Shown piece by piece: positions 1 through 10,486 of a stretch of 40,359 bases of DNA. The position numbers were made by a program, and so were the translations under genes. The notes below the pieces were generated by a model. That model ran no database searches and was not told where the DNA came from. It saw only the letters and a program-made list of their open reading frames with translations. The first letter of the stretch is position 1; each line of letters opens with the position of its first letter. The DNA is from JALSHZ01 sp964614535 (lineage in GTDB: Bacteria > Pseudomonadota > Gammaproteobacteria > UWMA-0217). The stretch lies in NCBI GenBank assembly GCA_964614535.1, contig CAZTOZ010000011.1, positions 1-40,359 of the forward strand, in the 5' to 3' direction.

Positions 1-60
1 GACGGCGTCAGAGTGGCCCGCCGCCGGGCGGGAGCGGCAGGAGAGAAATGGCCGGGGCGA

Positions 61-1896
61 TCACTCCACCGTGACGCTCTTGGCCAGGTTGCGTGGCTGA
101 TCGACATCCGTGCCCTTGAGCACCGCGGTGTGATACGACAGCAGCTGGAGATAGACCACGTTGACGATGGGGGCGACGACACCAGGAGCCGGCTCGATCT
201 GGACGATGCGGATGCCTTCGGCATCCTCATCGAAGCTGCCGACATCCTCGGCGAAGACGTAGAGCTGACCACCACGGGCGCGCACCTCCTCGAGGTTGGA
301 GCGCAGCTTCTCCAGCAGGTCATTGCTGGGGGCGACGGTGACGACCGGCATGTTCTCGTCCACCAGAGCCAGCGGACCATGCTTCAGTTCACCGGCCGGA
401 TAGGCCTCGGCGTGGATGTAGGAGATCTCTTTCAGTTTCAGCGCCCCCTCCATTGCGATGGGGTATTCGACGCCCCGACCAAGAAACAGTGCGTGCTCCT
501 TGTCGAGAAACTCGTTGCAGAGCTCCTCGATCTCACTGTCGCGGTTCAGCGCCAGCTCGATCAGGCCCGGCAGGTTGTTGAGCGCGGTGACGATCTCGGC
601 CTCCTGTTCGGCCGCCAGGCCATGGTGCTTGCCGACGGCGACGACCAGCAGCATCAATGCCACCAGCTGGGTGGTGAAGGCTTTGGTCGATGCCACGCCG
701 ATCTCCGGGCCGGCGTGGGTCATCAGCATCAGGTCGGATTCCCGCACCAGTGAGCTTTCGGGTACGTTGCAGACCGCCAGCGTCGCGAGGTAGCCGCGCG
801 CCTTGGCCTGCATCAGCGCCGCCAGGGTGTCGGCGGTCTCGCCGGACTGGGAGATGGTGACGAAGAGGCAGTCTTCGGGCACCACCGGGTTGCGGTAGCG
901 GAACTCGCTGGCCACTTCGACATTGCAGGGGATGCCGGTGAACGATTCGAACCAGTAGCGCGCGCACATCCCGGCGTGGTAGCTGGTGCCGCAGGCAACG
1001 ATCTGGATGTTCCTCACCTTGGCGAACAGTTCGGGCGCCTGGTTACCAAAGACGCTGTCGAGCACGGAATCGCCGGTCACCCTGCCCTGCAGCGTCTCGC
1101 TGACGGCCTTCGGCTGCTCGTAGATCTCCTTTAGCATGTAGTGCTTGAACTTGCCGCGCTCGACCGAGCTGTCGCTCTGTACGGAGGTCTTCACCTCACG
1201 CTCGACCGGATTCAGCTCGCTGTCGAACAGCTCGATGGTGGTCCGGGTGATGCGGCCGAGGTCGCCGTTCTCCAGGTAGATGAAACGGTGGGTGACCGGC
1301 AGCAACGCCTGAACGTCTGAAGCGATGAAGTTTTCGGCGATGCCGAGACCAACCACGAGCGGACTGCCCTCACGGGCGATCACCATGGTCTCGGGGTCGT
1401 CACGGCTGATCACGCCGAGCGCATAGGCCCCCTTGAAGTCCCTGATCGCCCGGGCGACGGCATCGAGCAGATCGCCCGACTGCTCATAGTAGAGAGTGAT
1501 CTGGTGGACCACCACCTCGGTGTCGGTCTCCGAGGTGAAGACGAAACCCTTCTCCCTCTGCGCCTCGCGCAGCTCTTCGAAGTTCTCGATGATGCCGTTG
1601 TGGACGACGGCGATCTTGTCGTTGCAGATATGGGGATGGGCGTTGTTCTCCGATGGCACGCCGTGGGTCGCCCAGCGGGTGTGGGCAATACCCAGCCCGC
1701 CCGGTAACGGCTGTTCCTGCAGCGCCGCTTCCAGCTCCGCCACCTTGCCGAGTCGCCGGTGGCGGGTGATCTGGTTGTCGCCGGTGACGACGGCCAGGCC
1801 GGCAGAGTCGTACCCACGGTATTCGAGGCGCTTCAGCCCTTCGATCAGAATGGGGTAGACATCCCGTTGCGCCACACCCCCAACGATTCCACACAT
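61..1896 (-). CDS. glmS: Glutamine-fructose-6-phosphate aminotransferase (isomerizing)
   Basis: This enzyme makes glucosamine-6-phosphate from fructose-6-phosphate and glutamine in the cytoplasm, the first committed step to UDP-GlcNAc for peptidoglycan and LPS. The 611-residue protein begins MCGIVGGV, so Cys2 becomes the N-terminal nucleophile of the glutaminase domain after Met removal; HTRWATHG follows in the same domain. Two SIS sugar-isomerase domains follow (SQSGETADT is the phosphosugar-binding signature), and the C-terminus DQPRNLAKSVTVE is typical. The length matches the family (about 609). The ATG directly abuts the glmU stop codon, and a GGGGAG ribosome site lies inside the end of glmU, so the two genes are co-transcribed and supply consecutive steps of the same pathway. 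Confidence 0.98.
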   Translation of the reverse strand: MCGIVGGVAQRDVYPILIEGLKRLEYRGYDSAGLAVVTGDNQITRHRRLGKVAELEAALQEQPLPGGLGIAHTRWATHGVPSENNAHPHICNDKIAVVHNGIIENFEELREAQREKGFVFTSETDTEVVVHQITLYYEQSGDLLDAVARAIRDFKGAYALGVISRDDPETMVIAREGSPLVVGLGIAENFIASDVQALLPVTHRFIYLENGDLGRITRTTIELFDSELNPVEREVKTSVQSDSSVERGKFKHYMLKEIYEQPKAVSETLQGRVTGDSVLDSVFGNQAPELFAKVRNIQIVACGTSYHAGMCARYWFESFTGIPCNVEVASEFRYRNPVVPEDCLFVTISQSGETADTLAALMQAKARGYLATLAVCNVPESSLVRESDLMLMTHAGPEIGVASTKAFTTQLVALMLLVVAVGKHHGLAAEQEAEIVTALNNLPGLIELALNRDSEIEELCNEFLDKEHALFLGRGVEYPIAMEGALKLKEISYIHAEAYPAGELKHGPLALVDENMPVVTVAPSNDLLEKLRSNLEEVRARGGQLYVFAEDVGSFDEDAEGIRIVQIEPAPGVVAPIVNVVYLQLLSYHTAVLKGTDVDQPRNLAKSVTVE

Positions 1897-3267
1897 TTAT
1901 TTCTTCTCCCCTTTGACCGGCCGCTTCCAGCCGGTGATGTTGATCTGTTTTGCCCGGGTCAGCGTCAATGTGTCCCTCGGTGCCTCCCGGGTGATGGTCG
2001 AGCCGGCACCGATGGTGGCGCCATCATTGATCTTCACCGGCGCCACCAGCGCGGTGTTGGAGCCGATGAAGGCATCGTCCCCGATCTCGGTCAGATGCTT
2101 GTTGGCGCCGTCGTAGTTGCAGGTGATGGTGCCCGCGCCGATGTTGACCCGCTCACCGACGATGGCGTCGCCGACGTAGCTCAGGTGATTCACCTTGCTG
2201 CCCTTGCCGACGACGGCCTTCTTGGTCTCGACGAAGTTGCCCACCTTGGCCCCCTGCTTCAGCTCGGTGTCCGGCCGCAACCTCGCGAACGGCCCGATGT
2301 TGCAGTCGGCCCCGATGGTGGCGTTTTCGATGACGCAGTTGGCGAGAATGGTGACATTGTCGCCAATGGTCGAATCGACGATCTGGCAGTTCGGCCCGAT
2401 GGTGACGTTGTCGCCAATCGTGACCCTGCCCTCGAAGATGCAGTTGACGTCGATGAACACATCCATGCCGACGCTTTCGATCTCGCCTCGCAGATCGAAG
2501 CGCTCACGGTCGGCCAGGGTGACACCCTGCTCCATCAGCCGGTCGGCGGCCTGGCGCTGGTAGACCCGCTCCAGCTCATTCAGCTGGCGCTTGTTGTTGA
2601 TCCCACTCACCTCGGCCTCGTTGGCGGCGACCATACCGTGGACGGTACCCCCGGCCTGGACGCAGGCCTCGATGCAGTCGGTCAGGTAGTACTCACCTTG
2701 GGCGTTGTCTTTCTTCAACTTGGTGAGATGGTTGGCCAGATCGTCGCGGTTGGCACAGAGGATCCCGGTATTGCCTTCGCGAATGGCCAGCTCCTCGGCG
2801 CTGGCATCCTTCTGCTCGACGATCCGCTGCACGCTGCCATCGTCCGCGCGGACGATGCGCCCGTAGCCCGCCGGATTCGACAACTCCACCGATAGCAGCA
2901 CCATCTGCCCCGGCCGGACCGCCGCGGTCAGGGTCTCGAGGGTACGCGCCGAGATCAGGGGCACGTCCCCATAGAGGATCAGCACGTTCTCGGCCGTCAC
3001 CGCCGGCATCGCCACCTGCACGGCGTGGCCGGTCCCGAGCTGCTCCTGCTGGATCACCCACTGGACGTCGGGATCGGTCACGGCCGCCCGCAACCGATCG
3101 GCGCCATGGCCGGCCACCACGATCAGCTCCTTCGGCCGCAGCCGCCGGGCGGTGTCGATGACGTGTTGAACGAGCGGCTTGCCCGCCAGCGGATGCAGCA
3201 CCTTCGGCAAGGCGGAACGCATGCGCGTGCCCTTGCCAGCGGCGAGAATAATGACAGCCAGATCCAT
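1897..3267 (-). CDS. glmU: Bifunctional UDP-GlcNAc pyrophosphorylase / glucosamine-1-phosphate acetyltransferase
   Basis: GlmU acetylates glucosamine-1-phosphate and then uridylylates it to UDP-GlcNAc. The 456-residue protein starts MDLAVIILAAGKGTRM, with the nucleotidyltransferase signature LAAGKGTRM at residues 8-16. The C-terminal half (roughly 250-450) is a left-handed beta-helix of hexapeptide repeats (for example IGDNVTIGPN) carrying the acetyltransferase site. The frame is open for 23 more codons upstream, but homologues start at this ATG. It lies downstream of the atp terminator and directly upstream of glmS. E. coli has the same atp-glmU-glmS order. Confidence 0.97.
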   Translation of the reverse strand: MDLAVIILAAGKGTRMRSALPKVLHPLAGKPLVQHVIDTARRLRPKELIVVAGHGADRLRAAVTDPDVQWVIQQEQLGTGHAVQVAMPAVTAENVLILYGDVPLISARTLETLTAAVRPGQMVLLSVELSNPAGYGRIVRADDGSVQRIVEQKDASAEELAIREGNTGILCANRDDLANHLTKLKKDNAQGEYYLTDCIEACVQAGGTVHGMVAANEAEVSGINNKRQLNELERVYQRQAADRLMEQGVTLADRERFDLRGEIESVGMDVFIDVNCIFEGRVTIGDNVTIGPNCQIVDSTIGDNVTILANCVIENATIGADCNIGPFARLRPDTELKQGAKVGNFVETKKAVVGKGSKVNHLSYVGDAIVGERVNIGAGTITCNYDGANKHLTEIGDDAFIGSNTALVAPVKINDGATIGAGSTITREAPRDTLTLTRAKQINITGWKRPVKGEKK

Positions 3268-3387
3268 ATGGGACGTTCTTCCAGATTGTGTTCGGTAGTA
3301 TCCTGTCGACTCTCGACCCGGGGTTTGGTTCCCCAAAAGCAGCGAACAGCCGACGGCTTGTCGCGGGATTGTAACCTCGCCGGGCAG

Positions 3388-3415
3388 AAAAAAAGGCAGC
3401 GCTTGGCTGCCTTTT
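3388..3415 (-). terminator. Rho-independent terminator of the atp operon
   Basis: Read on the minus strand this is a 10-bp stem (AAAAGGCAGC with GCTGCCTTTT) around a 5-nt loop, ending in a run of seven U residues. It lies 45 nt after the atpC stop codon and before glmU. It should end the ATP synthase transcript and partly separate glmU-glmS expression from it. I could not pick a convincing glmU promoter in the 120 nt that remain. Confidence 0.9.
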
Positions 3416-3460
3416 CAAAATGGATCACACAACCCGTCGGGTTTTCATTCAATCTGTGCG

Positions 3461-3880
3461 CTAACGCGGCTTCTTGCGGAGCTTGTCGAGCAGTGCCAGC
3501 TGCGCCATCGCTTCGAGCAGTTCCGACTTGGCCTTGGCGAATTCGAGAGTGTCTTCCTGATTCTTCATCGCCTCCTCGGCCCGGGCCTTGGCTTCGAGCG
3601 CCTTGGCCTCGTCGAGGTCCTGGGCGCGGATGCCGGTGTCGGCCAGCACCGTGACGACATGGGGCTGGATCTCGACCATGCCACCGCTGACGAAGATCGA
3701 GGTCTCCTCCCCCGACATCTTCACCCGCACCTCACCAGGCTTGAGGCGGCTGATCAACGGGGTGTGCCGGGGCAGTACCCCGATCTCCCCCATTTCGGCG
3801 GGAATGAACACTTCCTCGGCGGTGCCGGAGAAGATCTCTCCCTCCGCGCTCACCACATCGACGTGCATGGTCATGGCCAT
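3461..3880 (-). CDS. atpC: F1Fo ATP synthase epsilon subunit
   Basis: Epsilon is part of the central rotor stalk of F1 and inhibits ATP hydrolysis. The 139-residue protein starts MAMTMHVDVVSAEGEIFSG, which aligns residue for residue with the E. coli start. The N-terminal beta-sandwich (about 1-85) includes GEIGVLPRHTPL. The C-terminal part (about 88-135) is the two-helix regulatory hairpin rich in Ala, Glu and Lys. It is the last gene of the atp operon, 18 nt after atpD, and is followed by the terminator at 3388-3415. Confidence 0.97.
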   Translation of the reverse strand: MAMTMHVDVVSAEGEIFSGTAEEVFIPAEMGEIGVLPRHTPLISRLKPGEVRVKMSGEETSIFVSGGMVEIQPHVVTVLADTGIRAQDLDEAKALEAKARAEEAMKNQEDTLEFAKAKSELLEAMAQLALLDKLRKKPR

Positions 3881-3898
3881 TGTCTTCGACCTCGGTTA

Positions 3899-5278
3899 TC
3901 AGGAGATGGTCTTGGCTTTTTCGACGACTTCGTCGATCGAACCCACCATGTAGAACGCCTGCTCGGGCAGATGGTCGTACTCCCCTTCGACGATCGCCTT
4001 GAAACCGGCCACGGTGTCCTTGATAGAGACATACTTGCCCGGCGCGCCGGTGAAGACCTCGGCGACGAAGAACGGCTGCGACAGATAGCGCTGGATCTTC
4101 CGTGCCCTGGCCACGACGAGCTTGTCCTCCTCGGAGAGTTCGTCCATGCCGAGAATCGCAATGATGTCCTTCAGCTCCTTGTAACGCTGCAGCGTGTTCT
4201 GCACCGCGCGGGCGACATTGTAGTGCTCCTCACCGACCACCTGCGGATCGAGCTGGCGGGAGGTGGAATCGAGTGGATCCACCGCCGGATAGATACCGAG
4301 TTCGGCGATCTGACGCGACAGTACCAGCGTTGCGTCGAGGTGGGCGAAGGTGGTCGCCGGCGACGGGTCGGTGAGGTCGTCCGCCGGTACGTAGACCGCC
4401 TGGAACGAGGTGATCGATCCGGTCTTGGTGGAGGTGATCCGCTCCTGCAGCGCACCCATCTCCTCGGCCAGCGTCGGTTGGTAACCCACCGCCGACGGCA
4501 TCCGGCCCAGCAGGGCCGACACTTCGGTACCGGCCAGCGTGTAGCGGTAGATGTTGTCGATGAACATCAACACGTCTCGGCCCTCATCGCGGAAATACTC
4601 CGCCATCGTCAGACCGGTCAGAGCGACCCGCAGACGGTTGCCCGGCGGCTCGTTCATCTGACCATAGACCAGCGCCACCTTGTCGAGTACGCCGGCTTCG
4701 CTCATCTCGTGGTAGAAGTCGTTGCCTTCCCGCGTCCGCTCACCGACACCGGCGAAGACCGACAGGCCTTCCTGCTGTACCGCGATGTTGTTGATCAGCT
4801 CCATCAGGGTGACGGTCTTGCCCACCCCGGCGCCACCGAAGAGGCCGACCTTGCCGCCCTTTGCGATCGGCATGATGAGGTCGATGACCTTGATGCCGGT
4901 CTCGAGGATCTCGACCGACGAGGCCTGCTCGTTGTAGGTCGGTGGATCACGGTGAATCGGCATGGTCTTTTCGGCCTCGACCGGGCCGGCCTCGTCGACC
5001 GGGCGCCCCAGCACGTCCATGACGCGGCCCAGCGTCGCCTGCCCGACCGGGACCGAGATCGGCGCGCCGGTGCTCTCCACCTCGACGCCACGACGCAAAC
5101 CGTCGGTGCTGCCCATCGCGATGGTCCGGACGACGCCATCGCCGAGCTGCTGCTGCACTTCCAGTGTCAGATCGTTGTCACTGACCTTCAGTGCCTCATA
5201 GACCTTGGGGACCTCACTGCGCGGAAACTCCACGTCCACGACGGCGCCGATGATTTCGACGATATTTCCAGAACTCAT
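3899..5278 (-). CDS. atpD: F1Fo ATP synthase beta subunit (catalytic)
   Basis: Beta carries the catalytic nucleotide sites of F1. The 459-residue protein has the P-loop GGAGVGKT at residues 148-155 and the catalytic glutamate E181 in GVGERTREGND, the same position as in E. coli. The DELSEED-type lever is present as MDELSEEDKL near residue 380. The ATG start agrees with the family N-terminus. It is separated from atpG upstream by 52 nt and from atpC downstream by 18 nt, in the usual A-G-D-C order. Confidence 0.99.
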   Translation of the reverse strand: MSSGNIVEIIGAVVDVEFPRSEVPKVYEALKVSDNDLTLEVQQQLGDGVVRTIAMGSTDGLRRGVEVESTGAPISVPVGQATLGRVMDVLGRPVDEAGPVEAEKTMPIHRDPPTYNEQASSVEILETGIKVIDLIMPIAKGGKVGLFGGAGVGKTVTLMELINNIAVQQEGLSVFAGVGERTREGNDFYHEMSEAGVLDKVALVYGQMNEPPGNRLRVALTGLTMAEYFRDEGRDVLMFIDNIYRYTLAGTEVSALLGRMPSAVGYQPTLAEEMGALQERITSTKTGSITSFQAVYVPADDLTDPSPATTFAHLDATLVLSRQIAELGIYPAVDPLDSTSRQLDPQVVGEEHYNVARAVQNTLQRYKELKDIIAILGMDELSEEDKLVVARARKIQRYLSQPFFVAEVFTGAPGKYVSIKDTVAGFKAIVEGEYDHLPEQAFYMVGSIDEVVEKAKTIS

Positions 5279-5330
5279 TAACGTGTTCCTCTTTAAACTT
5301 GGCTAAATTCTTGAATTCGTTGGCCCTTCA

Positions 5331-6191
5331 TCAACCAACCGCGGCCGCGCCGCTGACGATCTCGGAGATTTCCTGGGTGATCGCCGCTTGTCGAGCCTTG
5401 TTGTAGATCAGCTTCAGCTCGTCGATCATGTCGCCGGCGTTGTCGGTGGCCGACTTCATCGCCACCATCCGCGCCGACATCTCGCAGGCGATGTTCTCGA
5501 CCACTCCCTGATAGACCAACGATTCCACATAGCGCATCAACAGGCCATCGAGCACCTCTTTCGAATCGGGCTCGTAGATGTAATCCCAGTGGTGCTTCAG
5601 CTCCTCTTCGCCGGAGGGCTCCACCGGAATCAGCTTGCTGACCCGAGGCTTCTGGGTCATCGAGTTGACGAACTCGTTCTCCACCAGATAGAGGCGGTCG
5701 ATCTCGCCATCGTAGTAGCGGTCCAGCATCACCTTGACCGTGCCGATCAGCGTGTCGAGATGGGGGGTATCCCCCAGATGGGTCACCGTGGAGACGACGT
5801 TGCCGATGCGCTTGAAGAACGCCTCGGCCTTGGCGCCGACGAGACAGAGATCGATCTCGATCCCCTGCTCCCGCCACTGTTCCATCGAGTTCATCGCCTC
5901 TTTGAACAGGTTGATGTTGAGGCCGCCGCAGAGACCCCGATCGGTGGAGATGATGATATAACCCACCCGCTTCGCTTCGCGCTCCTCGAGAAACGGATGC
6001 CGGTACTCCGGGTGGGCCATCGCCAGATGGCTGATGACGTTGCGCATCTTCTCCGCATACGGCTTGGTGGCGTTCATCCGCTCCTGGGCGCGGCGCATCT
6101 TGCTGGCGGCCACCATCTCCATGGCCTTGGTGATCTTCTGAGTATTGCTGATACTCTTGATCTGCGTGCGTATCTCTTTACCAACTGCCAT
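5331..6191 (-). CDS. atpG: F1Fo ATP synthase gamma subunit
   Basis: Gamma is the rotating central shaft that couples the c-ring to the catalytic sites. The protein has 286 residues (E. coli 287). The N-terminal helix reads KEIRTQIKSISNTQKITKAM, and STDRGLCGGLN is present near residue 90. The C-terminal helix includes ARQAAITQEISEIVSGAAA and pairs with the N-terminal helix in a coiled coil. The gene lies 12 nt downstream of atpA; a 52-nt AT-richer gap separates it from atpD. Confidence 0.98.
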   Translation of the reverse strand: MAVGKEIRTQIKSISNTQKITKAMEMVAASKMRRAQERMNATKPYAEKMRNVISHLAMAHPEYRHPFLEEREAKRVGYIIISTDRGLCGGLNINLFKEAMNSMEQWREQGIEIDLCLVGAKAEAFFKRIGNVVSTVTHLGDTPHLDTLIGTVKVMLDRYYDGEIDRLYLVENEFVNSMTQKPRVSKLIPVEPSGEEELKHHWDYIYEPDSKEVLDGLLMRYVESLVYQGVVENIACEMSARMVAMKSATDNAGDMIDELKLIYNKARQAAITQEISEIVSGAAAVG

Positions 6192-6203
6192 GACCGGCCC
6201 CGC

Positions 6204-7745
<1,542 letters not shown>

Positions 7746-7759
7746 GATTTGTATTCCTC

Positions 7760-8296
7760 TTAGCGAGTCAGAGCTGCGTTGAGCTTCTCGATGCGGCCTT
7801 TGAGCGAGCCATCGATGACCAGGTCGCCGGCTCGAATCAGCGCGCCACCGAGCAGGCTCTTGTCGACATGGCTGGTGATCTTCACGTCACGGCCGAGGCG
7901 CTTCCTCAACGCCTCTTCCAGTGCCGCGCGCTGCGCCTTGCTCAGGCGGTAGGCCGAAAAGACCTCGGCCTCCACCGTGCCCTCGGCGTCGGCGCGCAGC
8001 TTGTCGTAGAGCATGGAGAGTTCGGGCAACAGCGAGAGCCGGCCGTTTTGCGCCAACAGCTTGATCAGGTTTCTGCCTTGCTCGTCGATGTCGTCACCGC
8101 AGGCCGTGACGAAGATATCGGCCACTTGCTGGCGGGTCATCCGCGGATTGTCGATCAGCGTCCGTAGCTGCGGATCCATCGATACCGCCGCCATCAGCTG
8201 CAGTTGCTTCGACCATTCGGTCAATGCCTTGTCGGAATCCGCCAGCTCCAGAATCGCCTTGGCATATGGCCGGGCGGCGGTAACGAGATCAGACAT
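7760..8296 (-). CDS. atpH: F1Fo ATP synthase delta subunit
   Basis: Delta links the b-subunit stator to the top of F1. The protein has 178 residues (E. coli 177). It begins with a helical N-terminal domain (ARPYAKAILELA) and ends with the conserved C-terminal part, where SLLGGALIRAGDLVIDGS (about 148-165) is the family signature. It lies between atpF (13 nt upstream) and atpA (14 nt downstream), consistent with a single transcript. Confidence 0.97.
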   Translation of the reverse strand: MSDLVTAARPYAKAILELADSDKALTEWSKQLQLMAAVSMDPQLRTLIDNPRMTRQQVADIFVTACGDDIDEQGRNLIKLLAQNGRLSLLPELSMLYDKLRADAEGTVEAEVFSAYRLSKAQRAALEEALRKRLGRDVKITSHVDKSLLGGALIRAGDLVIDGSLKGRIEKLNAALTR

Positions 8297-8309
8297 GGTT
8301 CAGTCTCCG

Positions 8310-8780
8310 TCAGATTTGCGATGCCAGCTCTTCGAGCACCTTGCTGTGGACCGACGAATCGACCTCCTTGTGGAGGATCTTCTCGACGCCCTGCAGGGCG
8401 ATCGCGGAGACGTCTCTGCGCAGATCTTCCCGCGCCTGCGCGACCTCGCGCTCGATCTCGGCCTCGGCCGCGGCCTTCAGGCGTTCGCCCTCCTCCCGCG
8501 CCGCATTCTTCGCTTCTTCGATGATCTCGTTGCTACGGCGCTGGGCCTGGGCGATGATCTCGGCGGCCTGCTGCTTGGCCTCGGCGAGCGCTTCCTTGGC
8601 GCGCTCCTGAGCCAGCTCCTGCTCATGGACGCCACGCTCGGCCGCGGCGAGTCCTTCGGCGATTCGCGCCTTGCGGTCTTCGAGCATCTTGATCATCGGT
8701 TCCCAAAGCACTGCCTTGATGAACCAGATCAGTGCGGCGAAGACCAACATCTGACCGATCAGTGTTGCGGTAATGTTCAC
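8310..8780 (-). CDS. atpF: F1Fo ATP synthase subunit b (stator)
   Basis: Subunit b is the membrane-anchored peripheral stalk. The 156-residue length equals that of E. coli b. A single N-terminal membrane helix spans about residues 5-26, followed by WEPMIKMLEDRKARI and a long charged, Ala/Glu-rich helix to the end that dimerises and reaches delta. The start is GTG, fixed by alignment of the membrane helix. There is one b gene here, not a b/b' pair, so the stator should be a homodimer. Confidence 0.97.
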   Translation of the reverse strand: MNITATLIGQMLVFAALIWFIKAVLWEPMIKMLEDRKARIAEGLAAAERGVHEQELAQERAKEALAEAKQQAAEIIAQAQRRSNEIIEEAKNAAREEGERLKAAAEAEIEREVAQAREDLRRDVSAIALQGVEKILHKEVDSSVHSKVLEELASQI

Positions 8781-8824
8781 GGCAACCTCCGCGTTGGATT
8801 GACTGGACTACAGACGCGGCAGGA

Positions 8825-9109
8825 TCAACCGCCCACGGCTGCCTTGGCGGCACCGACGAACGGATTGGCGAAGATGAACCACATGGCGATACCCAGAACG
8901 ATCATCGGGAAGGCCTCCATCAGTCCGCCGGTGAACAACATCTGACCGGTGAGCTGCGGACGCATTTCCGGCTGGCGGGCAATGCCTTCCATGAACTTGG
9001 AGCAGATCAGACCCCAGCCCAGGGCGGAACCCAGACCGGCCGCGGCGAGAATGATGCCGACGCCCAGGGCGGTGTATGCGTAGATGGTAGCGAGTTCAGC
9101 AGGACTCAT
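8825..9109 (-). CDS. atpE: F1Fo ATP synthase subunit c (proton-binding ring)
   Basis: Subunit c forms the rotor ring. The 94-residue protein has two membrane helices (about 10-38 and 57-82) joined by the polar loop ARQPE. The glycine-rich motif of helix 1 is GLGSALGWG, residues 25-33. The ion-binding carboxylate is Glu65 (LMEAFPMI) rather than the Asp of E. coli. The positions used by Na+-type rings (Gln32, Ser66, Thr67) are Trp32, Ala66 and Phe67 here, so I infer H+ specificity. It has the clearest ribosome site I noticed in the operon, AAAGGAG 8 nt before ATG (9118-9124), as expected for the subunit needed in most copies. Confidence 0.98.
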   Translation of the reverse strand: MSPAELATIYAYTALGVGIILAAAGLGSALGWGLICSKFMEGIARQPEMRPQLTGQMLFTGGLMEAFPMIVLGIAMWFIFANPFVGAAKAAVGG

Positions 9110-9151
9110 TGGCTAGTCTCCTTTGTAAATGAATAAACGTAAAACAAGAAA

Positions 9152-10006
9152 TCAGTGATCTTCCTGGTGCGCCAAGCCGAGATATACGATGGTCAACAGC
9201 ATGAAGATGAATGCCTGCAACGTGATGACCAGAATATGGAATATCGCCCACAGCGTGCCGAGCAGCACCTGCGCCGGCAATACGAAATATGAGAACGACA
9301 GCAGCGCGATCAGCAGGAACAGCAGTTCACCGGCAAACATATTGCCGAACAGCCGCAGCGCGAGACTGACGGGCTTGGCGATCTCCTCGATCGTCGTCAT
9401 GACGATGTTGACCGGTATCAGAAACTTGCCGAAGGGATGGAACAGATACTGTTTGGCATAGCCGACGAATCCCTTCACCTTGATGTTGTAGTAGACGATC
9501 ATCGCGAACACGACGATGGCCAGGCCGAACGTGGTGTCGAGGTTGGTCGTCGGCACCACCTTCATATAGACATGGTGCGGATCGGCGCCGAACAGGCCAG
9601 CGACCCAGGTGGTGATGCCGGGGATCAGATCGACCGGCACCAGATCCATCGCGTTCATCAGAAAGACCCAGACGAAGATCGTCAGGCCAATCGGCCCGAT
9701 ATAGGGGTTACTCCCGGGGAAGATGTCCTTCACCTGCTGATTGACGAACTCGACGATCGCCTCGACCAGGTTCTGGAACGGCCCGGGATTGTCCGCGTCG
9801 AGGTTCTTGCCGACGTACCAGGCCCCATAGGCGAACAGCCCGGCCAGAAGAACGCTCCAGAAGAAGGTATCGACGAAGAAAGCGCCGAAATCGACGATCG
9901 ACGATGGCTTGTGGGTCTCCGGATCACAACCGATGCACCAGTTGGTCAGATGGTGCTGGATATACTGTACCGGATGGTCGGAAATCGGATCAGCTGCGGT
10001 GCTCAC
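9152..10006 (-). CDS. atpB: F1Fo ATP synthase subunit a (proton channel)
   Basis: Subunit a holds the two proton half-channels facing the c-ring. The 284-residue protein has five to six hydrophobic helices. The essential stator arginine is Arg218 in SLALRLFGNMFAGE (E. coli Arg210). The C-terminal helices include FHILVITLQAFIFMLL. The start is GTG, supported by an N-terminal region that faces the periplasm (YIQHHLTNWCIGCD). It is 135 nt downstream of atpI; that gap holds a perfect hairpin (10111-10130). Confidence 0.97.
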   Translation of the reverse strand: MSTAADPISDHPVQYIQHHLTNWCIGCDPETHKPSSIVDFGAFFVDTFFWSVLLAGLFAYGAWYVGKNLDADNPGPFQNLVEAIVEFVNQQVKDIFPGSNPYIGPIGLTIFVWVFLMNAMDLVPVDLIPGITTWVAGLFGADPHHVYMKVVPTTNLDTTFGLAIVVFAMIVYYNIKVKGFVGYAKQYLFHPFGKFLIPVNIVMTTIEEIAKPVSLALRLFGNMFAGELLFLLIALLSFSYFVLPAQVLLGTLWAIFHILVITLQAFIFMLLTIVYLGLAHQEDH

Positions 10007-10110
10007 GTCGTCTATCCCGTTCTCTCACAATTTGAATTCGATCGGCAGCGGCGCGCCGCGAGACGCCTCTCCCCGCTCCCCCGCCAGGCGGTCATTCCAC
10101 CTGCCAGCCA

Positions 10111-10130
10111 TGGAAACACGGTTGTTTCCA
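10111..10130 (-). other. Perfect 8-bp hairpin between atpI and atpB
   Basis: The arms TGGAAACA and TGTTTCCA are separated by a 4-nt loop (10119-10122), beginning 11 nt downstream of the atpI stop on the transcribed strand. No U-run follows, so it is unlikely to be a simple terminator. It could be an RNA-stability or processing element that sets the level of atpB onwards relative to atpI; that role is inference. Confidence 0.45.
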
Positions 10131-10141
10131 ACACCCTGCCG

Positions 10142-10486
10142 CTAGGGTTCCCGCCGGCCGAAGAAGTAGGCGACCTGCGCAATCCCGAAAGTCAGTAGCA
10201 GCGGCTGCGGCACCAGTTTCAGCGCCTGCAACCCCACGCCCAGCGCCACCAGTACGAATACGAAGCGCTGCACAGCATTGAAATAGATGGCGTAGATCCC
10301 CCGCTGCGGGTCCTCCTCCGCCATTTCCCCGGCCAGCGCCACTTTTCTGCCAAGCCAAAGGGTGTTGATCAGGGCGATGGCGCCACCATAGAGGGCCGCT
10401 ACCGAACCATCGGCGCCATACCACTTCCAGGCCAACGGCAACGCCAGCAGCACGAGGACGGCCTGTATGCCGAGCAGGCGTTTCAT
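10142..10486 (-). CDS. atpI: ATP synthase subunit I (assembly/accessory membrane protein)
   Basis: AtpI is a small membrane protein encoded ahead of the structural atp genes; in other bacteria it helps c-ring assembly or Mg2+ supply and is not part of the final enzyme. This 114-residue protein has four hydrophobic segments (about 2-18, 28-45, 66-84 and 90-108), with the polar stretch GEMAEEDPQRG between the second and third. Sequence conservation is low in this family, so the call leans on position as first gene of the atp operon and on the membrane topology. The promoter at 10648-10676 leaves a leader of about 155 nt. Confidence 0.85.
   Translation of the reverse strand: MKRLLGIQAVLVLLALPLAWKWYGADGSVAALYGGAIALINTLWLGRKVALAGEMAEEDPQRGIYAIYFNAVQRFVFVLVALGVGLQALKLVPQPLLLTFGIAQVAYFFGRREP

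Noticed and set aside
17..32. GC-rich 6-bp hairpin after glmS as its terminator
   Set aside because: CCCGCC/GGCGGG pairs well, but no U-run follows on the glmS strand and the window ends too close to judge.
3659..5281. A 540-codon plus-strand frame opposite atpC and atpD
   Set aside because: It spans two genuine atp genes and their spacer in antisense and has no family resemblance; similar shadows lie opposite glmU, atpG, mnmG, argH and moeA.
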